Assembly (NCBI GenBank): GCA_023414355.1
Contig: JAEZOB010000041.1
Location: forward strand, 1-57,640
Reading direction: 5' to 3'
Length of the DNA: 57,640 nucleotides
Source: Bacillota bacterium
GTDB taxonomy: Bacteria; Bacillota; Clostridia; Lachnospirales; Lachnospiraceae
Part shown: positions 8,666 to 17,514 of the stretch, piece by piece
Layout of the letters: each line of letters begins with the position of its first letter
Position numbering within the stretch: the first letter of the stretch is position 1
Position numbers and translations under genes: made by a program
The notes under the pieces: model-generated
Database searches by the model: none
Told to the model about the DNA's origin: nothing
The model's input: the letters and a program-made list of their open reading frames with translations, nothing else

Positions 8666-11200
8666 TCATATCTTCTTTGTCAATGTCAGAATGTTGAGGC
8701 TATCGTGGTACTGATATTCCAGGTTATCCATGGATTTCTTCACCATGAAGATACCCAGTCCGCCGATATCTCGCTCCTCGACAGAGAGAGTGGTATCCGG
8801 ATCAGCCTTTTCGGTAGGGTCATAGGGGCGTCCATTATCAGCAAAACGCAAGATGACACGCCCATCCTCCACACTCACGCCTACAGTGGCATCGCTTGCA
8901 CCGGAATACCTTGCAATATTGGAGTAGATTTCATCCACTGCGATATTCATCTGGGCCATCACCTTCATGGGAACCTCCGCAGCCTCCAGCTCCTGTTCTA
9001 CAAAAGCAGTGACCTGATCAATGGCTTCCAATACGGGGGTCAGCTTCAGCTTTTTCATGCCGGGACCTTTTTGAGGCATCAGCTCCAGGCTCAGCATAGT
9101 GATGTCATCGAACTGAGGTGCTTCGCCCACAAAGGCATCGATATCCTCCTTCATCCCATAGAGAAGCTTTTCACAATCCACATCCTTGTTGCGGTTAAGC
9201 GCCGAAAGCATCCGGTCAGTACCATAGAGTTCGTTGTGGGCATCCGTGGCCTCAGCCACTCCATCTGTGTAGAGGAACAGTCGATCTCCGGGATCTAAGT
9301 GCAGCTCATATTCCTTGTAGTGGGAGCCCTCCATGCCCGCCAGCACGAAGCCATGCTTGTCCTTGATGAGCTCGTAGTCACTGCCTGCTCGTTTTATTAC
9401 CGGGTATTCATGTCCCGCGTTAGCGCAGGTCAGCTTACCTGTAGAGATTTCCAGGATTCCCAGCCATACTGTGACAAACATCTCCGCCTCATTGCCTACG
9501 CAGAGCTGATTGTTCACCTTTTCCAATACATCTTTTGGAGAAAGACCCGTCTGTGTCACGTTCTTTAAGAGGGTTTTGGCAATTACCATAAAGAGTGCTG
9601 CCGGTACACCTTTGCCTGATACATCTGCCATAACCATAGCCAGGCGATCATCGTCCACCAGGAAGAAGTCGTAGAAGTCACCACCCACCTCCTTGGCAGG
9701 GGTCATAGTGGCGTAGATATCCAGCTCCGGGCGCTCGGGGAAAGCCGGGAAGATGGAGGGAAGCATACTGGCCTGGATGTGCTTGGCAACATCCAGCTCC
9801 GCGCCGATGCGCTCCTTCTCTGCGGTAACCGAAGTAAGATCATTGATATACTGCTCCAGAGATAGTGCCATATTGTTAAAGGAGCCTGCGAGATCGCCGA
9901 TCTCATCGTTATTATAAATCTGGGCACGGTATTTTAGGTTACCACCACTGATCTCTCCAACGTCGTTATTCAGTGACAGCAATGGTCTTGTCAGTTGCCG
10001 TGAAAAACGTCTTGCCAGTATTACAACTGTGACAATAATGACTGCAAATGACACAACAAAGATCAGCATCGCGGTCAGTATGTTCCGGCTCATTGCAGCT
10101 GCAGTAGCATCGGTTTTGCTGTTGATGCTCTCACGTATCTGCGCTACCGGTTCCGTAATATCTGATGCCGGGACGTGAATGGCAAGTGTCCAGTCAGCCG
10201 AGGTAACAGGTGTGTATGCATAATAGATACCGGAAGAGGTCAGGGTGACTCCGGTATTTCCGCTCATCAGCTCATCCTTTGCTTCATAGGCGGGAAGTGA
10301 GGTATCCTTCAAAATATCATCGAATTCAGTCTGCTCTGATGTCATCTGCGGAGAGGCGATCACTCTGCCGCTTTTGTCGATCAGCATAGCGTAGGAATGC
10401 GCACCAATGTCAATATTGATGATGGATCTGTTCAGGTCTGTGATCAGAATGTCCATGCAGATGACCCCGGCAAAACGATTCCCAGCATCGTAAAACGGCG
10501 CTGCACAGCTGATCGTAAGTCCTCGACCATAGGCGTCAGGGTAGGTGTCGGTGAAAACTGTTTTTCCGGATTCCTTAGCGGCTGTGTACCACGAGGAATC
10601 GTAATAATCATAGTATTCCTCAGCTGCAGCTGTCGTATCGCCCAAATCGGAACGGTTATCATAGCTGAGCATAAAACCACTTTCTGTTCCTATATAAATT
10701 GATGTAATCATCTCCTGATCGGCCGTGATGACCGGACGGAATGCATATTCGAGGTTTCCAAGCAGCTTTATTTCATCGTGAATGGCAGAAAGTTCAATAT
10801 TTTTATTGGCCAAATAACGCTGCATGGTAAACTTGCTTTCGTTCTTCTTATCGGGGGGCAGCACCTCGACAAGGACAAAGCTTGACGGACTGCCGTAAAG
10901 CCTTTCGGCATATGCCGCGAATTGACCGATATAACCAGAAAATCTACCAAGCTCCGAGTCGGCAAGCTTTGCCTTACTTGTAATAATATCAAGCAGATTT
11001 TGTTCCATTTGGGTGAGCAATGCGTCCTCGCCGTTCTTGGCTGCGGTATCGCCCAACGCTTTTCCGGCTGAAAGTACATCATTCTGTATTTTCAACATAC
11101 TGAAGACACTTATCACACTCGTAAGCAACAATGCCGAGATTGATATGGCAAGCACCATCAGCTGCACTTTTTTACGTATCGGCCGTCTTTTTTTGTCCAT
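8666..11200 (-). CDS. Membrane sensor SpoIIE/RsbU-type phosphatase with RsbW-like kinase domain
   Basis: An 844-residue sensor protein. A TM helix at about 13-35 and a second near 372-395 enclose an extracytoplasmic double-Cache-like domain (SIYIGTESGFMLSYD, AYTPVTSADWTLAIHV). A HAMP segment follows (RPLLSLNNDVGEISGGNL). About 480-690 is the PP2C/SpoIIE phosphatase with metal motifs EVGGDFYDFF, MADVSGKGVPAALFM, YTDGVAEA and FDDITML. About 705-844 is an RsbW/HATPase_c_2 domain with intact N-box (AVDEIYSNIARYSG) and G-box (FADNGRPYDP ... GGLGIFMVKKSMD). Such phosphatases dephosphorylate STAS antagonists, and RsbW domains phosphorylate them; the STAS partner is encoded at 14026-14322. Cache domains often bind amino acids or other small ligands. 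Both enzymatic modules appear catalytically complete. Confidence 0.93.
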   Translation of the reverse strand: MDKKRRPIRKKVQLMVLAISISALLLTSVISVFSMLKIQNDVLSAGKALGDTAAKNGEDALLTQMEQNLLDIITSKAKLADSELGRFSGYIGQFAAYAERLYGSPSSFVLVEVLPPDKKNESKFTMQRYLANKNIELSAIHDEIKLLGNLEYAFRPVITADQEMITSIYIGTESGFMLSYDNRSDLGDTTAAAEEYYDYYDSSWYTAAKESGKTVFTDTYPDAYGRGLTISCAAPFYDAGNRFAGVICMDILITDLNRSIINIDIGAHSYAMLIDKSGRVIASPQMTSEQTEFDDILKDTSLPAYEAKDELMSGNTGVTLTSSGIYYAYTPVTSADWTLAIHVPASDITEPVAQIRESINSKTDATAAAMSRNILTAMLIFVVSFAVIIVTVVILARRFSRQLTRPLLSLNNDVGEISGGNLKYRAQIYNNDEIGDLAGSFNNMALSLEQYINDLTSVTAEKERIGAELDVAKHIQASMLPSIFPAFPERPELDIYATMTPAKEVGGDFYDFFLVDDDRLAMVMADVSGKGVPAALFMVIAKTLLKNVTQTGLSPKDVLEKVNNQLCVGNEAEMFVTVWLGILEISTGKLTCANAGHEYPVIKRAGSDYELIKDKHGFVLAGMEGSHYKEYELHLDPGDRLFLYTDGVAEATDAHNELYGTDRMLSALNRNKDVDCEKLLYGMKEDIDAFVGEAPQFDDITMLSLELMPQKGPGMKKLKLTPVLEAIDQVTAFVEQELEAAEVPMKVMAQMNIAVDEIYSNIARYSGASDATVGVSVEDGRVILRFADNGRPYDPTEKADPDTTLSVEERDIGGLGIFMVKKSMDNLEYQYHDSLNILTLTKKI

Positions 11201-11215
11201 TTGTATGAGCCCCCT

Positions 11216-12157
11216 TTATATTACAATGTGGATTTGATTGTTGCCTCGTCTGTACTTAAATGACTCGCGAAGCGCACGGTGCTTGATCAGCTGCAATCCG
11301 AACATATCTTCAGCTTCTTCATTCATGACAAGTGAAGCGGCTTGCCGTTTCCTCTTGTATCTTCCCGTCATGAATGGATTATATCGACCACTCTGATATT
11401 CAAACCATAGTGAAAAGCTATCATCAAAATAAATCTTAATCGTTACGATTGCGTCAGGCTGAGCGGCAAAAATCCTGATCACCACTTCCTCGATACAGTT
11501 TTGTACACCGAACAAGCTTTTTCTGTTAATTTTATGTAATACAGCGTATTCCTCAAGCAGTTCATTGAAGCAATCAAGGCTGCCCGGATCGGAATGAATG
11601 CTTCCATTGACATCCGGTGCCATAGTACACCAAGGCGGCAGAATCGGAATGACACATACTGTTGATGTCAGTAGTATAATCACCGGTATCCCAACAAGTA
11701 AATTCATTGAGCTATCAGCGATAAACACTTTCAAAAACGCACCGCCGGGCAAAAATACATAACTGAGCATACCGCATACTGCCGATAGTAATACGACCAG
11801 CATACTATATCTGAAATAATCCTCTGCCTTTTTCAAGTGAACCCTTCGTGATTTCGCGCCGATGTGCCATATCAGCCACATTCCCGTACCGAGCGCAAAG
11901 ACACTGGTTGCTTCAAACAGCAATTCAGGCAATGGGGCGGAGGTGATGATGGAAGAAAGAATGCTTCCCATCAAACAGCCAAGCATTCCACACCAGCCTA
12001 ATAACAGTCCCAGCGTGGCGGGAAGGAAGTTTTTGATGCCAATATACGAACCAAATTCCAGGAAGCCTGTCATTCTTACCGACAAATCCAACAGCATATA
12101 GATAATGGCTGATAGTAGGATCGATGTGGTATATTTCTCATAATCAATTTTTTTCAT
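11216..12157 (-). CDS. Membrane protein with degenerate RsbW-like C-terminal domain
   Basis: A 313-residue protein with an N-terminal half of about six membrane helices (residues 10-185), resembling 5TM/MASE-type sensor or ECF-S-like modules. The soluble C-terminal part (about 200-313) has an N-box-like helix, SLFGVQNCIEEVVIRIF, and an ending of the G-box type (FGLQLIKHRALRESFKYRR). This resembles RsbW-family ATPases, but the canonical Asn of the N-box and the DxGxP loop are absent, so ATP binding is doubtful. AGGAGG lies seven bases before the ATG at 12157, inside the end of the EamA gene, implying translational coupling. I infer a membrane-tethered partner-switch component responding to a ligand or membrane state. 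Confidence 0.6.
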   Translation of the reverse strand: MKKIDYEKYTTSILLSAIIYMLLDLSVRMTGFLEFGSYIGIKNFLPATLGLLLGWCGMLGCLMGSILSSIITSAPLPELLFEATSVFALGTGMWLIWHIGAKSRRVHLKKAEDYFRYSMLVVLLSAVCGMLSYVFLPGGAFLKVFIADSSMNLLVGIPVIILLTSTVCVIPILPPWCTMAPDVNGSIHSDPGSLDCFNELLEEYAVLHKINRKSLFGVQNCIEEVVIRIFAAQPDAIVTIKIYFDDSFSLWFEYQSGRYNPFMTGRYKRKRQAASLVMNEEAEDMFGLQLIKHRALRESFKYRRGNNQIHIVI

Positions 12158-13064
12158 GAACAAACCTCCTTTTTACAGCTGTTGTAAAGGAGGCGTCCGC
12201 GAGCAATATTCCAGCTACCATTACGATAGCCCCTGTAATCTTCAAAGGCGTTATGATCTCTGTCTTTGTGCCGAACAGCAGGGCAAGAATAGGAGACATC
12301 AGCATCGTTATGACAATTTCAGAGGAGAAGATAAGTGAAGTATCAAGCGCGTTGACATATCGCTGAGCGTAGATCTGTACAACGCCATACAGCCCGCGGA
12401 TGAAAAAGCTGATAAACAGCACGCTGCCCCAAAATGCCGCGTCGGAGGGAAGCGCCATCAAAGTGTGTGTAAACCTTGCCTCGCCAAACCAAAACACAAG
12501 GGCAAAGATTGCATTGAAGAACATCTGTCCCATCGCTAGGATCGAAGGATTTGATTTTGCCGTATAATTTCCGACTGTCATAATGTAAATGGCGAAAAAA
12601 GCATCAGCAACCACAAGGTAAAGGATATGCACATCTATTATGCCGGCAATCTCTTTACTCATGATCAGGGACAAACCTGCAAGCACAACTCCGATGCCAA
12701 TCAAACTGAGCTTATCCGGTTTTTTCTTCAAAAACACAAAGGAAAATACCGGTATAAATATAAAATATACCGACAGGACACAGGAACTGACTGTTGCACT
12801 GACTCCGGACGTCCCGAGAAGCACGAAAAGGTTAAAGCCGAACAGCTCCGCAGACAAAATCACACTTTGCAGTAGCTGCTTTTTATTGATTCGGAATAGC
12901 TCGCCCCAAAAAACCGCAAGCGCTATGCCGAAACCGATCAGGTTCGTGATGGTCAGAAATGCAAAGTTTGAAACAGTTTCCGGAACATTGGTAAGAAAAA
13001 CATACTGTATTGCTGCGAAAAAGGTAATCATCAGGAGCGAAAGGTTTGCTTCGACTTTATTCAT
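12144..13064 (-). CDS. EamA/DMT-family transporter
   Basis: A 306-residue integral membrane protein with ten hydrophobic segments in two halves of five, the layout of drug/metabolite transporter (EamA) exporters. The halves are recognisable by GFGIALAVFWGELFRI in the first and LDTSLIFSSEIVITMLMSPI in the second, the latter matching the conserved segment before the ninth helix. Substrates of this family range from amino acids to small metabolites and cannot be read from sequence. Its start overlaps the stop of the DUF2156 gene by four bases, and its end overlaps the next gene by 14, so the three are translationally linked. In this island it might export a compound made or used by the system. 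Confidence 0.85.
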   Translation of the reverse strand: MNKVEANLSLLMITFFAAIQYVFLTNVPETVSNFAFLTITNLIGFGIALAVFWGELFRINKKQLLQSVILSAELFGFNLFVLLGTSGVSATVSSCVLSVYFIFIPVFSFVFLKKKPDKLSLIGIGVVLAGLSLIMSKEIAGIIDVHILYLVVADAFFAIYIMTVGNYTAKSNPSILAMGQMFFNAIFALVFWFGEARFTHTLMALPSDAAFWGSVLFISFFIRGLYGVVQIYAQRYVNALDTSLIFSSEIVITMLMSPILALLFGTKTEIITPLKITGAIVMVAGILLADASFTTAVKRRFVHEKN

Positions 13065-13981
13065 TTTCTCACCTCACACAACAAGTATTTATCAAGCAGG
13101 ATATCGGGCTTATAGGAAAGCTTCGCAACTCGCAGCCCCGGGGCGCCGACATCCTCCTCGCGATTGATATACTGGTATTTTGTACAACATAGCCTCACAA
13201 GCTCGCGGTTCAGCACCCTGTAAATATCGTCTATTCTTCGATCACCCTTTTCTATGATCACATCATAGCTATTCTCCGACAGCTGCGTACCATAAGCGTA
13301 GCCGCACAAAACATTGTCAATGTAGATTACGATGCCGCTTAAATCCAGCTCGGCAAAATTGGAGAGTCCGATTTGAATTGCGATATTCTCCTGCTCAAGC
13401 TGGACATCCTCCTCACCATTCAACTTGTTATCGAGCCACATTTTCTGAAACAACCTGATATCATCAAGATGCTTGTCCTCAATTGTCTCTACACGGACAC
13501 TGCTGCCAAAAGTGCGGTAGAAGTTGTTGATATCATACCGTTTGGAGGCCATCTCGTGTCCCGGCAGATTTGCCAACTTGTCATAGGTATAGATGTATTC
13601 TGAGTAATCACGCAGGGCAGTTACAGTGAATACATCCGGGAACAGCCTGACTACAGCATCTTTTGCCGCCGCAGTCAAGGTTTCAAAGCGTACAGCTGCT
13701 CCGTGATTATGCGCATCCTCAATCATGGCTTCAATTGCATAACCAAGCCCGACTTCATCCGAACTGTCTCCCATCGGAAACAGATAGGCTCTTTCGGTAC
13801 TACTACTGATACCCGCGCGGTGGATCAACAGCCACCCATTCTTTTCGCAAATCGAGTCGCCGTATTTACCCGCCATGCAAAACATCGAGGCAAAGGAGTG
13901 CTGGCAGGAGCCTTCACCGTATTGATATAAGTATGGTTTTATTCTTTCTTTATGTTTAAGCGTTACAGCTTCAAAGTTCAT
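13061..13981 (-). CDS. DUF2156 (aminoacyl-PG synthase-like GNAT) protein
   Basis: A 306-residue cytosolic protein resembling the DUF2156 domain, a double-GNAT fold shared with the C-terminal catalytic part of MprF lysyl-phosphatidylglycerol synthases. Supporting segments are the N-terminal ERIKPYLYQYGEGSCQHSF, the central YDINNFYRTFG, and the acetyltransferase-like DLSGIVIYIDNVLCGYAYGTQLSEN followed by REEDVGAPGLRVAKLSYKPD. Stand-alone proteins of this family lack the MprF flippase, and their acceptor is usually unknown. It overlaps the EamA gene by four bases and follows the STAS gene by 44. An aminoacyl transfer coupled to the neighbouring transporter is possible but not shown. Confidence 0.75.
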   Translation of the reverse strand: MNFEAVTLKHKERIKPYLYQYGEGSCQHSFASMFCMAGKYGDSICEKNGWLLIHRAGISSSTERAYLFPMGDSSDEVGLGYAIEAMIEDAHNHGAAVRFETLTAAAKDAVVRLFPDVFTVTALRDYSEYIYTYDKLANLPGHEMASKRYDINNFYRTFGSSVRVETIEDKHLDDIRLFQKMWLDNKLNGEEDVQLEQENIAIQIGLSNFAELDLSGIVIYIDNVLCGYAYGTQLSENSYDVIIEKGDRRIDDIYRVLNRELVRLCCTKYQYINREEDVGAPGLRVAKLSYKPDILLDKYLLCEVRK

Positions 13982-14025
13982 CCTATCACCATCCGGCGGA
14001 TGAATATTGCTCCGCCTTTTCCGTT

Positions 14026-14322
14026 TTATTCGACTGTCAGAATATCAGAGAAGCCTGTCACCTCAAACACCTCAAGGATGGTCTCGTTGGCATGGCGGAC
14101 TACCATTTTTCCCTGTTTATTCATCACCTTCTGCGCAGAAAGCAACACACGCAGGCCTGCAGAGGAGATATACTCCAGCTCAGCAAACTCCATCACTAGG
14201 AAAGCTACACCGGTAAGCGAAGCCTTCAATTCTGCCTCCAGCTGAGGTGCGGTGGTAGTGTCCAGACGGCCGGACAGGGCCATAGTCAGTTCGTTCGCAT
14301 TTAAAATCTTGTTCATTGTCAT
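14026..14322 (-). CDS. STAS-domain anti-anti-sigma-type antagonist
   Basis: A 99-residue single STAS domain (SpoIIAA/RsbV type). The strand-helix pattern starts with LTMALSGRLDTTTAPQLE, and the phosphorylation loop reads LEYISSAGLRVLL with Ser54 in the position phosphorylated in SpoIIAA. In known systems the unphosphorylated form binds the RsbW-type kinase and frees its target, while a PP2C phosphatase resets it. Cognate-looking partners lie nearby: the RsbW-like protein just upstream and the SpoIIE phosphatase at 8666-11200. GGAGG lies eight bases before the ATG at 14322; the open frame reaches 14337 but starts inside the ribosome binding site. No sigma factor gene is present, so the final target is unclear. 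Confidence 0.9.
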   Translation of the reverse strand: MTMNKILNANELTMALSGRLDTTTAPQLEAELKASLTGVAFLVMEFAELEYISSAGLRVLLSAQKVMNKQGKMVVRHANETILEVFEVTGFSDILTVE

Positions 14323-14339
14323 TTTCTTATCCTCCAATA

Positions 14340-14897
14340 TTAAAATGTTTTGGTTACTGTCATTTCCAGCTTTCCACTGCGTACACCGATGGTAACATCA
14401 TCAGCAAAATTGGCAATGATAGATTTCTCCATGCCATCCCATTCGCTTTTGACCTTGTCTTTCGGTGCATATTCCATATACTGTGAGAGTGTCCACATGC
14501 AGGCATACTCTCCACCCGGGGTCTGCATCCCATAGGACCATGCCAAACCGTATCGCTCCGGATCACCTCCAATGGACAGCACCTCTAAAACTGCTCCCAG
14601 TAGCCCTTTAATTCCATGCTTCGCAGCATTTTTACCACTACTGCTCATGGAGAGGAACTGCCCACGTGCCTGCTCTCCTACTCGAGTTTTGGTAGTCGTA
14701 CACAGGGTGTACTGTCTCTCATCGTGTTTCATCTCAAAGTCAAGAGCGTCCACGCCCAAAAGCTCCCTGCATATGGAGAACATCTCCTCGGTCAAAAGTC
14801 GCAGGCATCCTATATTTTTTGGGCTTAATCCCTCCAGCATATCGATTTGTGCTAAGGCTTCGTTCATCTTACTTTCCGTAATTCTGATCTGCTTCAT
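14340..14897 (-). CDS. RsbW-like anti-sigma/ATPase protein, divergent
   Basis: A 185-residue soluble protein. The helix LRLLTEEMFSICRELLG near residues 32-48 matches the N-box region of RsbW/SpoIIAB-type ATPases, and the strand pair DFEMKHDERQYTLCTTTKTRV fits the following beta-hairpin. The classical DxGxGF loop is not recognisable; a Gly-rich segment (KHGIKGLLGAVLEVLSIGG) occupies the region where an ATP lid would be. It could be a kinase of the STAS protein encoded 17 bases downstream or a non-catalytic binding partner. The position directly after the precursor peptide and next to the STAS gene supports a partner-switch role; the family call from sequence alone is moderate. Confidence 0.55.
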   Translation of the reverse strand: MKQIRITESKMNEALAQIDMLEGLSPKNIGCLRLLTEEMFSICRELLGVDALDFEMKHDERQYTLCTTTKTRVGEQARGQFLSMSSSGKNAAKHGIKGLLGAVLEVLSIGGDPERYGLAWSYGMQTPGGEYACMWTLSQYMEYAPKDKVKSEWDGMEKSIIANFADDVTIGVRSGKLEMTVTKTF

Positions 14898-14963
14898 AGC
14901 TTGTATCCTCTCTATGTTGTTTTTAATTGCTGTTGCAAATTGGCTTCTGTCGTTGTTACGGAA

Positions 14964-15206
14964 TTAATGAACTTCTTCGGGGTGGAAGATCCTTAAGTGG
15001 TTCAGGAATTCTTCGGAATTCATGACTTCAGGAGAATTACATATTGAACAATGAAAACCCACATTGTTATCCCCTCCACTTACAGTGGTATATTTTGTGC
15101 TATCAGTTCCTATACACGAGAAAGTTTTCAATCCCCCCGCTACGTTGTCCAATTCCTCATCAGCGATTTCGTTTCCTTGTTTCTCTAAATTTTTGTCGTT
15201 CGTAAT
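14964..15206 (-). CDS. Double-glycine leader peptide precursor with near-cognate AUU start
   Basis: An 80-residue precursor if read from the ATT at 15204-15206. A perfect AAGGAGG (15215-15221) sits eight bases upstream; a second ATT at 15209 and an ACG at 15203 are the only other candidates. There is no ATG, GTG or TTG in frame until TTG at 15152, which would delete the leader. The 25-residue leader has Ile14, Leu19, Val22, Gly24, Gly25 (ending ELDNVAGG), the pattern cut by C39 peptidases. The 55-residue core has Cys6, Cys28 and Cys31. Its last 30 residues give C-x2-C-x13-H-x4-H with Phe42 and Leu43 before the first His, like a C2H2 zinc finger. It lies 22 bases after the second exporter ABC gene. 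It is the likely cargo, as signal or bacteriocin-like effector. A recent ATG-to-ATT start loss is the alternative. Confidence 0.75.
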   Translation of the reverse strand: MTNDKNLEKQGNEIADEELDNVAGGLKTFSCIGTDSTKYTTVSGGDNNVGFHCSICNSPEVMNSEEFLNHLRIFHPEEVH

Positions 15207-15227
15207 AATAAGTGCCTCCTTATAATA

Positions 15228-17438
15228 TTAAAATAATGTGGTTTTACCTACGAACTGTGTGTCATCCAGCCGCTGGCGTGCCACCAGCTCAGCAAAGTAG
15301 CCATCCTTCTGTATGAGCTCATGATAGCTGCCGTCTTCAATGACTCGCCCGGCATCCAGCACGATGATACGGTCGCATTCCTTGATGGTAGAAAGTCGGT
15401 GGGCGATAACAATACGGGTGCATTTTAAGCTTGTCAACGAATCGGCTACCGTCTTCTGGGTCAGATTGTCAAGGGCAGAGGTCGCCTCATCAAACATCAG
15501 AATGCGGGGCTTTGGTGCCACCGCGCGTGCAATCATCAACCGCTGACGCTGCCCGCCTGAGACACCTCCACTACCCTCGCTAATCTGTGTTTGCATCCCC
15601 ATGGGCATATCCCGGATGTCGTCCGCAATACCGGCGAGCTCCGCTGCCTCCCACGCCTCGTCCATCGTGAGCCATGGAGCGGAGATGGTGATGTTGGAGA
15701 AAATATCTCCGGAAAAGAGCTTTCCGTTCTGCATCACTACGCCGATGCGCCTCCGCAGAGATTTGAGATCTATCGTGGCAAGGTCCTTGCCGTCGTAATA
15801 GATCGCACCCTTTTGAGGTGTCTCAAAACCCAGCATCAACCGCATGAGAGTGGATTTTCCGCAGCCTGTCTTGCCCACCAGGGCTACGTATTGTCCGGGA
15901 CGGATTTTAAGTGACAGGTTATCCACAATGAGGGGCATGCTCTCACTGTAACGAAAAGAGACGTTGTTGAGCTCAATGCCTCCGGATATCCGGGTGAGGA
16001 CCTTTTTGCCCTGGGATATCTCCGGTACTGTTTCTAAAATAGGTTTTACCATCTCTACCACCGGCTTTATATCAGCCATCGTCAAAGCGATACCGGAGAG
16101 GGAAAGAAAAGCACCGCTCACCATGCCGTAGGCTACATTAAAAGCATAATAGTCCGCCACTGATACCCCGGATCGTACCGCCGTATAATAGAGGAGGATG
16201 GTTCCCACCATAGAGATACCGGTGGAGATCACCGTGTTCAGCTTGAGAAATGTGGGCGGGTCGTAAGTCAGGCTCGCTTTCTGTCGGTAGAGGGCTGCCC
16301 ACTTAGAAAAGGCCCGTTTCTCAGCACCAGAGAGTTTTAACTTCTGCACTCCGGTAATAAATGCATAGATGAGGCCCGATTCCTTAGCCCCCAGCTCCAT
16401 CATCCGCCTGGAACGCTTCATCTGCATCAACGCGGAGATAAGCGTGAACAGCGCTGTCACCAATGTAATGGTGATCGCGGGTACCACCAGTGCCGGAGCG
16501 TAAGTAAAGATCTGCATGAGGTAGGCCAGTGAGAATACCGAGGTGAGCCCGGTGGTCAGAATAGCGCTGCCCAACATACTGCATAGACTGTTGATGCTCT
16601 GGGTTCGACTGGACAGCTCACCGGCACTAAATCTCTTAAAGAACTCCGCCGGAAGGGACAACACCCGCATCATGGATGCTGCTTGCACTGCCGTTCCAGT
16701 TTTGGTTTGCAGCCGCTCCAGGATAATACTTTTCACCGTTCCGATGAGCAGCCCCGCTATGGTAGTAGATGCCAACATCACTGTCACTGCGAGGAAAAGC
16801 TGCATATCACCACTTTCGATCACGCCGGAGAAAATGATGTTATTAAGCTTCGGCCCCAGCATTCCGATGAGAGTGACGGCCAAGGTAGCGATTCCCACCA
16901 TGACGTAATCTGCCACAGAGAGGGTCTGGGCGATATATTGAAGCAGGTCGCGGATGCCCAGCTTTTTCAGCGGCAGGGGTTTATAGAAACAGATTGCCTC
17001 TGTTTCTAGACGCGCCGCCGTGTGTTGGTTCAGCTTCACTGTTTTGCCGCTTTCGTAATCATAAAAGGTATAGCCCGAGATACCATGGGGCAGTAACGCC
17101 ACTACTCCACCGTTTTTTAATGTTCCAAGGAAGGCACCCACTGCACTCTTATACCAGGCACCCTCTAAAATAACCACACGGCGCATGACACCGGAGGGAC
17201 GCAGCAGATATTCCAGTTGCTCGTTTACATCCTGTAGCTCGTCAGGCAGCTCCGCAGATTTCACTCGGTAAAACTTCAAGATTTCGTCCACTGCGTTTTT
17301 CGTCTTTTGCCGATCATCCAACAAGGCACTCACGGTACCCCGCCCCATAACCACCCCTGCCATGGAGGCAAAGGCATCCGAGAATGCGTCATCGTCTGCC
17401 TTGATGCGTTGTTTTATCTGTTCATCAAACCACCCCAT
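15228..17438 (-). CDS. NHLP-type peptide export ABC permease/ATPase (second subunit)
   Basis: A 736-residue exporter half resembling the second ABC subunit of NHLP/NHLM leader-peptide export systems. The first 140 residues are a soluble N-terminal domain with no C39 catalytic residues. Then comes a six-helix exporter membrane domain (about 165-440) and a nucleotide-binding domain with Walker A GKTGCGKST, signature SGGVSGGQRQRL, Walker B ILMFDEATSALD and H-loop IVIAHRLSTI. It probably forms a heterodimer with the peptidase-containing ABC encoded 76 bases upstream. The precursor peptide gene follows at once. NHLP systems were defined around nitrile-hydratase-like and Nif11-like leaders; here the nearby cargo instead has a double-glycine leader. 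Confidence 0.9.
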   Translation of the reverse strand: MGWFDEQIKQRIKADDDAFSDAFASMAGVVMGRGTVSALLDDRQKTKNAVDEILKFYRVKSAELPDELQDVNEQLEYLLRPSGVMRRVVILEGAWYKSAVGAFLGTLKNGGVVALLPHGISGYTFYDYESGKTVKLNQHTAARLETEAICFYKPLPLKKLGIRDLLQYIAQTLSVADYVMVGIATLAVTLIGMLGPKLNNIIFSGVIESGDMQLFLAVTVMLASTTIAGLLIGTVKSIILERLQTKTGTAVQAASMMRVLSLPAEFFKRFSAGELSSRTQSINSLCSMLGSAILTTGLTSVFSLAYLMQIFTYAPALVVPAITITLVTALFTLISALMQMKRSRRMMELGAKESGLIYAFITGVQKLKLSGAEKRAFSKWAALYRQKASLTYDPPTFLKLNTVISTGISMVGTILLYYTAVRSGVSVADYYAFNVAYGMVSGAFLSLSGIALTMADIKPVVEMVKPILETVPEISQGKKVLTRISGGIELNNVSFRYSESMPLIVDNLSLKIRPGQYVALVGKTGCGKSTLMRLMLGFETPQKGAIYYDGKDLATIDLKSLRRRIGVVMQNGKLFSGDIFSNITISAPWLTMDEAWEAAELAGIADDIRDMPMGMQTQISEGSGGVSGGQRQRLMIARAVAPKPRILMFDEATSALDNLTQKTVADSLTSLKCTRIVIAHRLSTIKECDRIIVLDAGRVIEDGSYHELIQKDGYFAELVARQRLDDTQFVGKTTLF

Positions 17439-17514
17439 GTCGGTCCTCCTAACCCGTTATCCTTATTGCATTTCTCCAGCCCACCACTTGTAAGCCGGGG
17501 TATCTTTGCTTCTT

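Noticed and set aside
12640..13167. 175-codon plus-strand frame and other long antisense frames in the island
   Set aside because: They are shadows of the EamA and neighbouring genes created by higher G+C codon use, without ribosome binding sites or domain patterns.
14964..15152. 62-residue peptide starting at TTG 15152
   Set aside because: This start has no ribosome binding site at a proper distance and removes most of a textbook double-glycine leader that is encoded in frame directly after AAGGAGG.
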